Positions 17,507 to 26,491 are shown, counted from the stretch's first letter. The stretch is DNA of 64,000 bases from Aquipseudomonas alcaligenes NBRC 14159 (GCF_000467105.1 NZ_BATI01000008.1:62001-126000); one strand, 5' to 3'. Made by a program: numbers and translations. Notes: generated from the letters alone by a model not told the origin.

Positions 17507-19390
17507 ATGTCTCGTCTTCCCGTCATCGTCGGCTTCGGCGGCTACAACGCTGCTGGCAGGAGCTCGTTCCACCATGGCTTCCGGCGCATCGTCCAGGAAT
17601 CGCTGGATGCCGCCAGCCGCCAGGAAACCCTGGCCGGCCTGGCCGTGATGATGAAGCTGGTGCAGGTGGTCGACGGCCAGTTTCGCAGCCATGCCGACCA
17701 GCCCCTGACACCCGCCGAGATCGAGGCACGCTACGGCGCCGAGATTCTCGCCGGCACCCTGGTGCGGCGCATCGACAAGCGCCACCTGGACGTGGATGCG
17801 GCCCACTGGCAGAAGAACCTCACCGTCAGCGGCGCCCAGTTCACCACCCTGCGCAAGCACCTGCCCGAACCGCTGCCGGCCAGCTGGACGATCGAGGCGC
17901 TGGACGAGCAACAGGTCCGCGTTACCCTGAATGACAGCTGCGAGTTCAAGGTCGACAGCTACCGCGCCCTGCCGGTGAAGTCCGCGGGCCAGCTGCCCAG
18001 CGGCTTCGAGCCGGGCGAGCTGTATCACTCGCACTTCCATCCGCGCGGCCTGCAGCTGGCGGTCACGGGCGCCACCGATGCACTGCGCTCGACCGGCATC
18101 GACTGGCGCACCATCCAGGATCATGTGCAGCCGGACGAAGTCGCGGTGTTCGCCGGCAGCATCATGAGCCAGCTGGACGAGTACGGCTTCGGCGGCATGC
18201 TGCAGTCGCGCCTCAAGGGCGGTCGCGTCACCGCCAAACAGTGCCCGCTGGGCCTCAACACCATGCCGGCCGACTTCATCAACGCCTATGTGCTGGGCAG
18301 CGTCGGCACCACCGGCAGCGTCACCGGCGCCTGCGCCACCTTCCTCTACAACCTGCAGAAGGCCACCGAGCAGATCGCCAGCGGCAAGGCGCGCGTGGCC
18401 CTGGTTGGTAACGCCGAAGCACCGATCACCCCGGAAATCATCGACGGCTACGGCGCCATGGGCGCCCTGGCCACTGAGGAAGGCCTGCGCAAGATCGAGG
18501 GCCGCGAGGAGGTCGATTTCCAGCGTGCCAGCCGGCCGTTCGGCGACAACTGCGGCTTTACCCTGTCCGAGTCCTGCCAGTTCCTGGTGCTGATGGACGA
18601 CGCCCTGGCCCTGGAGCTGGGCGCCGATATCCACGGCGCGGTACCGGACGTGTTCATCAATGCCGACGGCTTCAAGAAGTCCATCTCGGCCCCCGGCCCG
18701 GGCAACTACCTGACGCTGGCCAAGGCCGTAGCCAGCGCCGTGCAATTGGTTGGCCTGGACGCCGTGCGCCAGCGCAGCTTCGTGCATGCCCACGGCTCCA
18801 GCACGCCGGCCAACCGGGTCACCGAGTCCGAGCTGCTGGACCGCGTGGCGGCCGCCTTCGGCATCGAACAGTGGCCGATCACCGCCGTGAAGGCCTTCCT
18901 CGGCCACTCACTGGCCACCGCCAGCGGCGACCAGGTCATCGCCGCCCTCGGCACCTTCCGCCACGGCCTGCTGCCGGGCCTGAAAACCATCGACCGGGTC
19001 GCCGACGATGTGCATCGCCAGCACCTGAGCCTGGAAACTCGAGATCGTGCGGTCGCGGGCCTGGAAGTGTGCTTCATCAACTCCAAGGGCTTCGGCGGCA
19101 ACAACGCCACCGGCGTGCTGCTGGCCCCTCAGGTGGTCGAACGCATGCTGCGCAAGCGCCACGGCGAAGCCGCCTTCAGCGCCTGGCAAGCCAAGCGCGA
19201 GGCAACCCGCGCCGCGGCGGCGAGCTACGACCAGCAGGCCCTGCGCGGCCAGTTCGACATCCTCTACAACTTCGGACATGACCTGATCGACGACCAGCAA
19301 CTGCGTTTCAGCGCCGAGGGCATCCAGGTGCCGGGCTTCGCCCAGCCGTTGCTGTACCGGAGGGATGAGCGCTACAGCGACATGCTGTGA
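17507..19390 (+). CDS. fabY: Beta-ketoacyl-ACP synthase FabY (fatty acid synthesis initiation)
   Basis: 627-residue condensing enzyme, longer than FabB/FabF (about 410). It is the FabY class that in P. aeruginosa (PA5174, as I recall) condenses acetyl-CoA with malonyl-ACP in place of FabH. The catalytic triad by motif is Cys276 (TGACATFLYN), His429 (HAHGSSTPANR) and His467 (KAFLGHSLATASG). An extra N-terminal domain of about 180 residues is family-specific. ATG 17507 follows AGGAG by eight bases; a GTG one codon earlier is possible. It sits right after arcC, as in PAO1. Confidence 0.9.
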   Translation: MSRLPVIVGFGGYNAAGRSSFHHGFRRIVQESLDAASRQETLAGLAVMMKLVQVVDGQFRSHADQPLTPAEIEARYGAEILAGTLVRRIDKRHLDVDAAHWQKNLTVSGAQFTTLRKHLPEPLPASWTIEALDEQQVRVTLNDSCEFKVDSYRALPVKSAGQLPSGFEPGELYHSHFHPRGLQLAVTGATDALRSTGIDWRTIQDHVQPDEVAVFAGSIMSQLDEYGFGGMLQSRLKGGRVTAKQCPLGLNTMPADFINAYVLGSVGTTGSVTGACATFLYNLQKATEQIASGKARVALVGNAEAPITPEIIDGYGAMGALATEEGLRKIEGREEVDFQRASRPFGDNCGFTLSESCQFLVLMDDALALELGADIHGAVPDVFINADGFKKSISAPGPGNYLTLAKAVASAVQLVGLDAVRQRSFVHAHGSSTPANRVTESELLDRVAAAFGIEQWPITAVKAFLGHSLATASGDQVIAALGTFRHGLLPGLKTIDRVADDVHRQHLSLETRDRAVAGLEVCFINSKGFGGNNATGVLLAPQVVERMLRKRHGEAAFSAWQAKREATRAAAASYDQQALRGQFDILYNFGHDLIDDQQLRFSAEGIQVPGFAQPLLYRRDERYSDML

Positions 19391-19400
19391 CGCTTGGCTT

Positions 19401-19419
19401 CCTCTCCCTCCGGGAGAGG
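19401..19419. repeat. CCCTCTCCC-type palindrome (copy after fabY)
   Basis: CCTCTCCC (19401-19408), loop TCC, GGGAGAGG (19412-19419). It lies between convergent fabY and the thioesterase gene. Confidence 0.7.
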
Positions 19420-19430
19420 GTTGATTCAGA

Positions 19431-19489
19431 GGTAGCCCGGATGTAATCCGGGGCAGGCAGCTCCGCTCCCGGATTGCATCCGGGCTACC
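19431..19489. repeat. GGTAGCCCGGAT-type inverted repeat (REP-like)
   Basis: Two 22-base arms (19431-19452 and 19468-19489) are inverted with a single mismatch around a 15-base centre; each begins or ends with GGTAGCCCGGAT or its complement. Elements beginning GTAGCCCGGAT are common intergenic repeats in gammaproteobacteria. It sits in the 117-base gap between convergent genes. Confidence 0.75.
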
Positions 19490-19507
19490 CGAGACAGGCG
19501 GGCGCTA

Positions 19508-19954
19508 TCAGCGGTGCAGTACGTAGTGCCCGCTGAAGCGCACCGCCTCGATGTCGCCGACCAGAATGCGGCTGTGCAGCTTCAGACGCGCCAGGCCGCG
19601 GCGCCGGTAGAGGGCAAGAAACTTGTCCCACTCCGCAGCGGCGGGCGCCGTGCATACCGCCAGCGCATCGCTAAGCACCGGTTCGGCATAGTCGATCTGC
19701 GCCTGCTGGATGACGATATGGCCATCCGTCACCCCAGCCTCGCGCAGGCTCAGGTGCAACCAGCCCCAGCCAGCCAGTACCGCGCCGCAATACAGGCTGC
19801 CACCGAACATGCTGCTCTTGTGATTGAGGTTGGCCGCCAGCGGCAGGCCCAGGCGCAGCTCGCCGTCGCGCCAACCCAGCACACCCAGGCCAAGGGCCTG
19901 GGTCAGCGGGATGTCCTGGTGCAGCAGCTGCTCCAGGTAGGCGCGATCATTCAT
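19508..19954 (-). CDS. YiiD-type hot-dog thioesterase domain protein
   Basis: 148 residues. It matches the C-terminal hot-dog domain of E. coli YiiD/FabY-like proteins (putative thioesterase, YiiD_C), here as a separate protein. Landmarks are PLAANLNHKSSMFGGSLYCGAVLAGWGWLH and IVIQQAQIDYAEPV. Substrate is unknown; hydrolysis of an acyl-thioester is inferred. Start ATG at 19954 overlaps the cysQ stop by one base, so I prefer it over an earlier in-frame codon. Last gene of the minus-strand set nudE-cysQ-thioesterase. Note that E. coli FabY (YiiD) is not the same as Pseudomonas FabY. Confidence 0.85.
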   Translation of the reverse strand: MNDRAYLEQLLHQDIPLTQALGLGVLGWRDGELRLGLPLAANLNHKSSMFGGSLYCGAVLAGWGWLHLSLREAGVTDGHIVIQQAQIDYAEPVLSDALAVCTAPAAAEWDKFLALYRRRGLARLKLHSRILVGDIEAVRFSGHYVLHR

Positions 19955-20775
19955 CAGTCCAGCGCACGCGCCAGCTGGATCAACTCGGCGCGCCACTCGG
20001 CCGCCTGCGGCAGACCGAGGAACGACGGGTTGAGGTAGCTCTCGCGGGCCTCGTAGGTCAGGGCTTCGCCCTTGAGGTCGAGCACCTCACCGCCGGCGCC
20101 TTCCAGCACGCCCTGGGCCGCGGCCGTGTCCCACTGCGAGGTGGGCGCCAGGCGCGGGTAGCAGTCGGCATTGCCTTCGGCCAGCAGGCAGAACTTCAGC
20201 GAGCTGCCGATATTGGCCAGCTGCAGATCGCCGAAACGCTCGGACAGGCCGGTTAGCAGGCGCTCCTGGGCCGGGCTGGAGTGACGCTTGCTGGCCACCA
20301 GGGTAAAGGCCTCGGCCGGTGCCAGGCGCACCGCGATGGCCTCGGGCGCGCCAACGGCCTCCTGACGCCAGGCGCCCAGGCCGGCGCCACCGAAATAGCA
20401 GCGACCATTGGCCGGTACGCCAACCACGCCGAAGACCACACGCCCGCGCTCGATCAACGCGACATTGACGGTGAACTCCTCGCTGCCGGAGATGAACTCC
20501 TTGGTGCCGTCCAGCGGGTCGACCAGCCACCAGCGTTGCCATTCGGCGCGCTCGGCAAAGGCAATGCCGGCGTCCTCCTCAGACAGCACCGGAATCTCCG
20601 GCGCCAGCGCGCGCAGGCCGCTGGCGAGAATGTCGTGGGCGGCCAGGTCGGCGGCGGTCACCGGCGAGGCATCGGCCTTCTCGGTCACGGCCACGTCGTT
20701 GCGCCAGTACGGCAGGGTGGCCTGACCGGCCCGCTGAACCAGGGCGATCACCGCCGGCAGATAGGGATGACTCAC
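19954..20775 (-). CDS. cysQ: 3'(2'),5'-bisphosphate nucleotidase CysQ
   Basis: 273 residues, inositol-monophosphatase fold. It degrades 3'-phosphoadenosine 5'-phosphate (PAP), recycling the by-product of sulfate assimilation. Metal motif DPLDGTKEF at 86-94, preceding acidic pair SEED near 66, and C-terminal WDTAAAQGVL. Overlaps nudE by four bases and the thioesterase gene by one, a compact operon. In PAO1 the same order is found (PA5175-PA5176). Confidence 0.95.
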   Translation of the reverse strand: MSHPYLPAVIALVQRAGQATLPYWRNDVAVTEKADASPVTAADLAAHDILASGLRALAPEIPVLSEEDAGIAFAERAEWQRWWLVDPLDGTKEFISGSEEFTVNVALIERGRVVFGVVGVPANGRCYFGGAGLGAWRQEAVGAPEAIAVRLAPAEAFTLVASKRHSSPAQERLLTGLSERFGDLQLANIGSSLKFCLLAEGNADCYPRLAPTSQWDTAAAQGVLEGAGGEVLDLKGEALTYEARESYLNPSFLGLPQAAEWRAELIQLARALD

Positions 20776-21338
20776 GGTTTGAACTCTCCACGTTGGGTCA
20801 GCAGGTCGCGGACCAGATACAGGGCGGCCAGGGCGCGGCCCTCGGTGAATTGCGGATGCTGGGCCAGGGCGCTGAGTTCGCGCAGGTTGACCTTGTCCAC
20901 GCGCAACGGCTCGGGCTCGTCGCCCGGCAGGCTCTCCGCGTACAGATCACGCGCCAGCACCACCTGGATCTTCTGGCTCATGTAGCCGGGTGACAGGCTC
21001 AGCTCGGCGATCAGCTCCAGGCGCTCGGCGCCGAAGCCGGCCTCCTCCTTGAGCTCACGGTTGGCCGCCACCAGCACGTCCTCGCCCGGCTCGATCAGGC
21101 CCTTGGCCAGCGACAGCTGGTAATCGTCGGTGCCGGCGCAGTACTCCTCGACCAGCACCGCATGCTCGGCATCGAGCATCGCCACCACCATCACCGCACC
21201 GTAGCCGGAACCCTTGCTGACCAGACGCTCATAGGTGCGCTCGACGCCATTGGCGAAGCGCAGCTGCAGCTCTTCGACGCGGAACAGGCGGCTGCTGGCG
21301 ACTATCTCGCGGGCCAGCACCTGGGGTTTCTCACGCAT
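20772..21338 (-). CDS. nudE: ADP compounds hydrolase NudE
   Basis: NUDIX hydrolase, 188 residues from the ATG at 21338. It cleaves ADP-ribose, NADH and diadenosine polyphosphates. The NUDIX box GLIEPGEDVLVAANRELKEE lies near residue 90, followed by SLSPGYMSQKIQVVLARDLY, typical of NudE. An upstream in-frame ATG at 21368 exists, but the chosen start gives the family N-terminus MREKPQVLAREIVASSRLF. First gene of nudE-cysQ-thioesterase, divergent from the YrfG gene with 92 bases between. Confidence 0.94.
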   Translation of the reverse strand: MREKPQVLAREIVASSRLFRVEELQLRFANGVERTYERLVSKGSGYGAVMVVAMLDAEHAVLVEEYCAGTDDYQLSLAKGLIEPGEDVLVAANRELKEEAGFGAERLELIAELSLSPGYMSQKIQVVLARDLYAESLPGDEPEPLRVDKVNLRELSALAQHPQFTEGRALAALYLVRDLLTQRGEFKP

Positions 21339-21430
21339 CACTCGCTCCTTGATTCGAACGGGTATCATACCCCGCTGCCCCGAAATATCCGCGCCGGATA
21401 TTCGCTCTCCGTCTGTTTCCGGACTTTGCC

Positions 21431-22093
21431 ATGCATCAGTTGCCCTGGGCCGACATCGATACCGTCCTGCTCGACATGGACGGCACCCTGCTCGACCTGC
21501 ATTTCGACAATCATTTCTGGCTGGAACACCTGCCGCAGCGCTATGCCGAACTGCACGGCATCAGCCGCGCGGCCGCCGATGCCGAGCTGCTGCCGCTGTT
21601 CCGTGCCCACGCCGGCACCCTGCCCTGGTACTGCACGGACTTCTGGAGCCGCGAGCTGAAGCTCTCGGTGCGCGAGCTCAAGCGTGAGGTAGCGCACCTG
21701 ATCGCCCTGCGCCCGGACGCCGACACCTTCCTCAAGGCCCTGCGCGCCGCCGGCAAGCGCGTGGTGCTGATCACCAACGCGCATCGCGATTCGCTGTCGC
21801 TGAAGCTGGAGCGCGTGGAACTGGCGCCTTACTTCGACCGCCTGATCAGCTCCCACGACTACGGTTTCCCCAAGGAGGACCAGCAGTTCTGGTTCGCCCT
21901 GCAGCAGGACTTCCCTTTCGAGCCTGCGCGCAGCCTGTTCATCGACGACAGCCTGCCGATCCTGCGCAGCGCACGTCGCTATGGCGTGGCCCATCTGCTG
22001 GCAGTACGGCAGCCGGACAGCCGCGGACAGGCCAAGGACACCGAGGAGTTTGCTGCGGTCGAAGACTACCGCCAGCTCGTGCCCACGACCTGA
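21431..22093 (+). CDS. yrfG: GMP/IMP nucleotidase YrfG (HAD family)
   Basis: 220-residue HAD-superfamily phosphatase. Motif I is LLDMDGTL (Asp15, Asp17), motif II VVLITNAH, motif III lysine in GFPKEDQQFW and motif IV FIDDSLPILRSA. It removes phosphate from GMP and IMP in purine turnover. Divergent from nudE, an arrangement conserved from E. coli to Pseudomonas. The rightmost gene of the block that matches PA5146-PA5177. Confidence 0.93.
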   Translation: MHQLPWADIDTVLLDMDGTLLDLHFDNHFWLEHLPQRYAELHGISRAAADAELLPLFRAHAGTLPWYCTDFWSRELKLSVRELKREVAHLIALRPDADTFLKALRAAGKRVVLITNAHRDSLSLKLERVELAPYFDRLISSHDYGFPKEDQQFWFALQQDFPFEPARSLFIDDSLPILRSARRYGVAHLLAVRQPDSRGQAKDTEEFAAVEDYRQLVPTT

Positions 22094-22236
22094 CAGCCGC
22101 CCGGCACGACGGTTCGCCCTCTGCGCCATTTTTTGCACAGGCCGTGAACGCCCTCGCAGCAGCGCAATCTGCCTCTTGCCCGGCGCGGCGGCGCTGGCAG
22201 CATGTGCAGCCATCCAACCATCGAGGTCTGTAGTCC

Positions 22237-22701
22237 ATGAAGTATTCCTCCCTGCTCCTGCTTTCTCTGGGCCTGGCCAGTGCTGGCGCCTTCGCCGGCA
22301 ATACCTCGGCCGGTGTCGGTGGCGCCCTGGGCGGCGCGCTGGGCACCGTGGTTGGAGAGCAGATTGGCGGCAGCACCGGCGCAACCATCGGCGCCGGCGT
22401 CGGCGGCGCGGCGGGTAGCGCCGTGGGCGCGGACAAGGGCAGCCGCACCGAGGCGGCGATAGGCGGCGGCATCGGCGCGGCAGGCGGCCAGGTGATCGGC
22501 AGCAAGGTTGGCGGCAGCACTGGCGGCGTCATCGGTGCAGCGGTCGGCGGTGGCGCCGGCGGCGCGCTCGGCAATGCCTATGGCGGCGATGATGACGATG
22601 ACGACCGCCGCTATCGCGATGGCTACTACCGTGACCACGACGGCCACCCGGGCCGCGCCCTTGGCCACAAGAAGGACAGGTGGCACAAGAAGCACCGCTG
22701 A
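22237..22701 (+). CDS. Glycine-zipper envelope protein
   Basis: 154 residues with a signal peptide (MKYSSLLLLSLGLASAGAFA). Residues 25-118 are almost only Gly, Ala, Val, Ile and Ser in GxxxG-type repeats (GGALGGALGTVVGEQIGGS, GAGVGGAAGSAVGADKG), the glycine-zipper 2TM pattern. After it comes an acidic run GGDDDDDD and a basic/aromatic tail ending HKKDRWHKKHR. There is no lipobox Cys. Probably an outer-membrane-associated or periplasmic small protein of unknown role. A possible GAACGC-N16-TCTGC promoter lies at 22146-22172, a weak AlgU-like match. Ends in a bidirectional terminator. Confidence 0.8.
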   Translation: MKYSSLLLLSLGLASAGAFAGNTSAGVGGALGGALGTVVGEQIGGSTGATIGAGVGGAAGSAVGADKGSRTEAAIGGGIGAAGGQVIGSKVGGSTGGVIGAAVGGGAGGALGNAYGGDDDDDDRRYRDGYYRDHDGHPGRALGHKKDRWHKKHR

Positions 22702-22707
22702 GAAACG

Positions 22708-22734
22708 ACAAGGCCCGCATGATGCGGGCCTTGT
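22708..22734. terminator. Bidirectional terminator
   Basis: ACAAGGCCCGCA (22708-22719), loop TGA, TGCGGGCCTTGT (22723-22734). It lies between the convergent glycine-zipper and DUF1329 genes; T-rich on the plus side (GTTTAT). Confidence 0.75.
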
Positions 22735-22762
22735 GTTTATGCGGCGCTGAAACCTTGCGCGA

Positions 22763-24109
22763 TCAGATGCCTTCGCGACGCAGCGCGGCGGCAGTGAAGT
22801 CGCTCTTCTTCAGCTGTACGTTGAAGTCGTACATCGGCTCGTTGTTGTCCAGGCCGTCGACGAAGTAACGCTCGCCCTTGAAGTCGTAGATGGTCTCCAG
22901 GGTGCTGAGGAACATGGGGATGTCGTAGTAGCTGATCGGGTGGGCTTCCTGCAGACCGACCAGTTCGCCGTTCTTGTCGTACAGGTCGACGGCGAGGATC
23001 TGCCAGCTGTCCTCGTCCAGGTAGAAGCGACGCGCGCCGTACGGATGGCTGAAGCCCTTGCGCAGCTTGGCATCGACCACCCACACGCGGTGCAGCTCAT
23101 GGCGCAGCAGCTCGGGGTTGACATGCTTCGCCTGGAGAATCTTCTCGTAGGCAATGCCCTTCTGGTGGACCGCGTAGCTGTTGTACGGCACCAGCATTTC
23201 CTGCTTGCCGACCAGGGTCCACTCGTAGCGGTCCGGCGCACCGTTGTAGGCATCCACCACGTCGGCGGTGGCCATGCCGTTGGTGTCCGGCTGCATGGCG
23301 TCATAGGCCAGCATCGGCAGGCGACGCACGCGACGCTCGCCGCGGTTGAAACGCCAGGCCTTGCGGATCGCCAGCACCTGGTCGAGGGTCTCCTGCACCA
23401 CCAGTGCGGAGCCGGCCAGCTTACTCGGCGCGGTCACCACGTACTTGTAGAAGAACAGGGTGTTGTCCAGGTCCGCCGGCGTCAGGCCTTCGCGACCGTA
23501 GATGAACATCAGGTCACGCTCGCGCTTGACCAGCACGTAGTCGCCACCCTTGAGCACGGCGGCGTGGTTGGTGACCATGCGCACCTGCTCGCCGCGGTAG
23601 CGGGTGATGTGGTTCCAGATCACTTCCTGGCCGCTCTGCGGAATCGGGAAGGGAATACCGGCGGCAGTGCCCTCGATGCCGTTACCACCGGCGATCAGGC
23701 CGGCGTTGGTGGCGTTGTAGCGGGTGGCGTCATAGATGCGCTGCGGCGAGGCGGCACTGCGGCGGCTGGGCAGCACGCGCAGGTAATAGTCCGGACTCTT
23801 TTCCAGCAGCTTCTGGTAACCCGGGGTCAACAGGGCCTTGTACTGCGCCATGTTGCTCTTGTCGACGCGGTACAACTCCTGATCGGCAGCGTAGGGGTCG
23901 GGATGGTGCATGCCGGGCTGGTAGTTGGCCGGTGGCGTGGACAAACCGCCCTCCCAGGACGGAATGGTGCCCGCGGCATTGCCGGCACGCTCGCCGCCCA
24001 GCGGCATCAGGTCTTGCCCGAGGCGCGCGGCCTGGGCGGCGTCGACGCGGGCATGCGCCGGCAGGCTGACGGCGGCGGCCAGCGACAGGACTGCAATAGT
24101 TCTCAGCAC
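22763..24109 (-). CDS. DUF1329 domain protein, periplasmic
   Basis: 448 residues with a signal peptide (MLRTIAVLSLAAAVSLPAHA). DUF1329 landmarks: MPLGGERAGNAAGTIPSWEGG near residue 35, AGIPFPIPQSGQEVIWNH near 149, and WTLVGKQEMLVPYNSY near 299. The family has a LolA/outer-membrane lipoprotein-sorting-like fold. Several members are found with RND or BNR/ester-related genes or short-chain substrate degradation, but function is unknown. Start is GTG with GGAGA six bases upstream. No partner gene is adjacent; it sits at the synteny junction. Confidence 0.85.
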   Translation of the reverse strand: MLRTIAVLSLAAAVSLPAHARVDAAQAARLGQDLMPLGGERAGNAAGTIPSWEGGLSTPPANYQPGMHHPDPYAADQELYRVDKSNMAQYKALLTPGYQKLLEKSPDYYLRVLPSRRSAASPQRIYDATRYNATNAGLIAGGNGIEGTAAGIPFPIPQSGQEVIWNHITRYRGEQVRMVTNHAAVLKGGDYVLVKRERDLMFIYGREGLTPADLDNTLFFYKYVVTAPSKLAGSALVVQETLDQVLAIRKAWRFNRGERRVRRLPMLAYDAMQPDTNGMATADVVDAYNGAPDRYEWTLVGKQEMLVPYNSYAVHQKGIAYEKILQAKHVNPELLRHELHRVWVVDAKLRKGFSHPYGARRFYLDEDSWQILAVDLYDKNGELVGLQEAHPISYYDIPMFLSTLETIYDFKGERYFVDGLDNNEPMYDFNVQLKKSDFTAAALRREGI

Positions 24110-24263
24110 AGCTTTCTCCTCGCGGCACGCTCAGGCGCCGCTGTTCTTATTCGTACGACCCATTCGGGTCGCGCATGCAGATTGCCGGTGGGTGAGGCTT
24201 GGCCTTCCTGGCGCCGGGTGGACCCGGTCGTTTGGGCCCCGCATCCTGCGGAGCGTCGAATCT

Positions 24264-24983
24264 TTACTCGCAGCGTTGGAACTTGAGATCCCACACACCA
24301 TGCCCGAGGCGCTCGCCGCGCTTCTCGAACTTGGTCACCGGGCGCTCGCTCGGCCGTTCCACATAACCTGCGTTACCCGCCACATTATGGTAGCCCGGCG
24401 CCAGCGACATTACCTCCAACATATGTTCCGCGTATGGCTGCCAATCGGTGGCCATATGCAGCACCCCGCCAATCTTCAGCTTGCTGCGCACCAGTTCGGC
24501 AAACGCCGGCTGGACGATGCGGCGCTTGTGATGGCGGGCCTTGTGCCAGGGATCGGGGAAGAACAGCAGGACGCGATCGAGGCTGGCATCGGCCACGCAG
24601 TCGCGCAGCACTTCCAGGGCGTCGCAGCTATACACACGAATATTGGAAAGATTCTGCGTGAGCATGCCGTTGAGCAGGGCACCGACGCCCGGCTTGTGCA
24701 CTTCCACGCCGATGAAGTCCTGCTCCGGCGCGGCGGCCGCCATCTCCAGGGTGGCATGGCCCATGCCGAAGCCGATCTCGAAGGTGCGCGGCGCGCTGCG
24801 GCCGAACACCTGATCGAAGTCGCGCAGGCCGTCGGCCAGCTCCAGGCCGTATTTCGGCCAGCCTTGATCGAGGCCGCGCTGCTGGCCCTCGGTCATGCGC
24901 CCGGAGCGCATGACGAAACTCTTGATGCCGCGCCGCGGGCGCTCGTCGGCGCCTTCGTCTACCGGCTCGATGACTTCACTCAT
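24264..24983 (-). CDS. trmB: tRNA (guanine-N7-)-methyltransferase TrmB
   Basis: 239 residues. Makes m7G46 in the variable loop of tRNAs using SAM. Motifs: [17 protein letters not shown] (SAM site, near 66), [10 protein letters not shown] near 89, [15 protein letters not shown] near 140 (the catalytic TrmB signature) and [17 protein letters not shown] near the C-terminus. Ends with the conserved aromatic/Leu segment. Ten bases downstream of thiG, so it is the last gene of thiS-thiG-trmB; the same order is known in PAO1 (PA0380-PA0382). Confidence 0.96.
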   Translation of the reverse strand: MSEVIEPVDEGADERPRRGIKSFVMRSGRMTEGQQRGLDQGWPKYGLELADGLRDFDQVFGRSAPRTFEIGFGMGHATLEMAAAAPEQDFIGVEVHKPGVGALLNGMLTQNLSNIRVYSCDALEVLRDCVADASLDRVLLFFPDPWHKARHHKRRIVQPAFAELVRSKLKIGGVLHMATDWQPYAEHMLEVMSLAPGYHNVAGNAGYVERPSERPVTKFEKRGERLGHGVWDLKFQRCE

Positions 24984-24992
24984 GGGGTTCTC

Positions 24993-25784
24993 TTACTTGA
25001 TCAGGCCATCCAGCGGCGAGGACGCGCTGGCATAGAGTTTCTTCGGCATGCGCCCGGCCAGGTAGGCCATGCGCCCGGCGATGATCGCGTGCTTCATCGC
25101 CGCGCCCATCAGGATCGGGTTCTGCGCGTGGGCGATGGCGCTGTTCATCAGCACCGCCTCGCAGCCCAGCTCCATGGCGATGGTGGCATCGGAGGCGGTG
25201 CCCACGCCGGCATCGACCAGCACCGGCACGGTGGCCTCCTCGAGGATGATGCGCAGGTTGTACGGGTTGCAGATGCCCAGGCCAGTGCCGATCAGGCCGG
25301 CCAGCGGCATCACCGCGATGCAACCCATCTCGGCCAGCTGGCGGGCGATGATCGGGTCGTCGCTGGTGTACACCATCACGTCGAAGCCTTCCTTGACCAG
25401 CACTTCGGCGGCCTTGAGGGTCTCGATCACATTGGGGAACAGGGTCTTCTGGTCGGCCAGTACTTCCAACTTGACCAGCGTGTGGCCGTCGAGCAGCTCG
25501 CGCGCCAGGCGGCAGGTACGCACCGCTTCCTCGGCGTTATAGCAGCCGGCCGTGTTGGGCAGGATGGTGTATTTGTCCGGCGAGATCACGTCGAGCAGGT
25601 TCGGCTCGCCCGGGTTCTGCCCGATATTGGTCCGGCGCACGGCCACGGTGACAATCTCGGCACCGCTGGCCTCGATGGCCAGGCGGGTTTCCTCGAGGTC
25701 CTTGTACTTGCCGGTACCGACCAGCAGGCGCGACTCGTAAGTGCGGCCAGCCAGGGTAAAGGGCTTGTCGATGATGGCGCTCAT
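24993..25784 (-). CDS. thiG: Thiazole synthase ThiG
   Basis: 263 residues, TIM barrel. It forms the thiazole ring of thiamine from deoxyxylulose phosphate, dehydroglycine and ThiS thiocarboxylate. The Schiff-base lysine is Lys105 in LVKLEVLAD; the phosphate-binding ends are [20 protein letters not shown] and [18 protein letters not shown]. Lies 17 bases after thiS, which supplies the sulfur. No TPP riboswitch is visible upstream of thiS. Confidence 0.97.
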   Translation of the reverse strand: MSAIIDKPFTLAGRTYESRLLVGTGKYKDLEETRLAIEASGAEIVTVAVRRTNIGQNPGEPNLLDVISPDKYTILPNTAGCYNAEEAVRTCRLARELLDGHTLVKLEVLADQKTLFPNVIETLKAAEVLVKEGFDVMVYTSDDPIIARQLAEMGCIAVMPLAGLIGTGLGICNPYNLRIILEEATVPVLVDAGVGTASDATIAMELGCEAVLMNSAIAHAQNPILMGAAMKHAIIAGRMAYLAGRMPKKLYASASSPLDGLIK

Positions 25785-25801
25785 GGCAGTTCCTCGGGCG
25801 A

Positions 25802-26002
25802 CTAGCCGCCGCCGATGGCGTGGACGACTTCCAGCTGGTCGCCGTCATGCAGGACGGTGGTGCCGTGCTGGCTGCGCGGCACGATGTCCAGGTTGAGCTC
25901 GACCGCCACCCGCTTGCCGGCTGCATCCAGGCGCACGAGCAGGTCAGCGACAGTGGCGCCGTCGGGTAGCTCGAAGGGTTGGCCGTTCAACTGGATGTGC
26001 AT
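25802..26002 (-). CDS. thiS: Sulfur carrier protein ThiS
   Basis: 66-residue beta-grasp sulfur carrier, starting [20 protein letters not shown] and ending in VHAIGGG. The C-terminal Gly-Gly is adenylated and thiocarboxylated, then gives sulfur to ThiG. The family normally ends in GG; here a third Gly is present. ATG 26002 is chosen because the upstream frame codes for no conserved sequence. Confidence 0.94.
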   Translation of the reverse strand: MHIQLNGQPFELPDGATVADLLVRLDAAGKRVAVELNLDIVPRSQHGTTVLHDGDQLEVVHAIGGG

Positions 26003-26081
26003 GGCTGGGCGGTCAGAACATGAAAGGGTCGGCATTCTAGCCCGATCAACCGGATCGACCAAGGTACGTGCGTACCATCGG

Positions 26082-26459
26082 TCAGGCCCGCCCGCCCCGC
26101 AGCGCGGCCAGCCCCAGGCACAGCCAGCCGGCAAGGAAGCTCACACCGCCCAACGGAGTGATCATGCCGAGCTTGCTCAGGCCACTCAGGGTCAGGGCGT
26201 AGAGGCTGCCGGAAAACAGCAGGATACCGAGCGCGAACAGGCTGCCGGCGGCCTTCACCAGACGCCCCGGCAGACGTTCGGCCAGCAGCGCCACGCCGAA
26301 CAGCGCCAGCGCGTGCACTAGCTGGTAGTGCACGCCGGTCTGGAACACCGCCAGGTACTCGGCACTCAGCTGGCCTTTCAAGCCATGGGCGGCGAAGGCG
26401 CCCAGCGCCACGCCGAAGAAACCGGCCACGGCCGCCAGCAGCAGAAAGACTCGTAACAT
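26082..26459 (-). CDS. DUF423 membrane protein
   Basis: 125 residues, four hydrophobic segments. Family signature GVALGAFAAHGLKG near residue 16 and HYQLVHALALFGVALL near 43, then MITPLGGVSFLAGWLCLGLAAL at the end. Unknown function; inner membrane. Two consecutive ATGs (26462 and 26459) are possible; the second has GGGGAG five bases upstream. Divergent from mtgA. Confidence 0.9.
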   Translation of the reverse strand: MLRVFLLLAAVAGFFGVALGAFAAHGLKGQLSAEYLAVFQTGVHYQLVHALALFGVALLAERLPGRLVKAAGSLFALGILLFSGSLYALTLSGLSKLGMITPLGGVSFLAGWLCLGLAALRGGRA

Positions 26460-26491
26460 CATTGCTCCCCAGACAGATTCAATGCGGCCGC

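Noticed and set aside
24434..25805. Long plus-strand frame opposite trmB and thiG.
   Set aside because: Both minus-strand genes are certain; the composition is shadow-like with no motif.
25785..26081. TPP riboswitch upstream of thiS or thiG.
   Set aside because: I looked for the CTGAGA and ACCTGATCTGG-like thi-box segments near both starts and did not see them.
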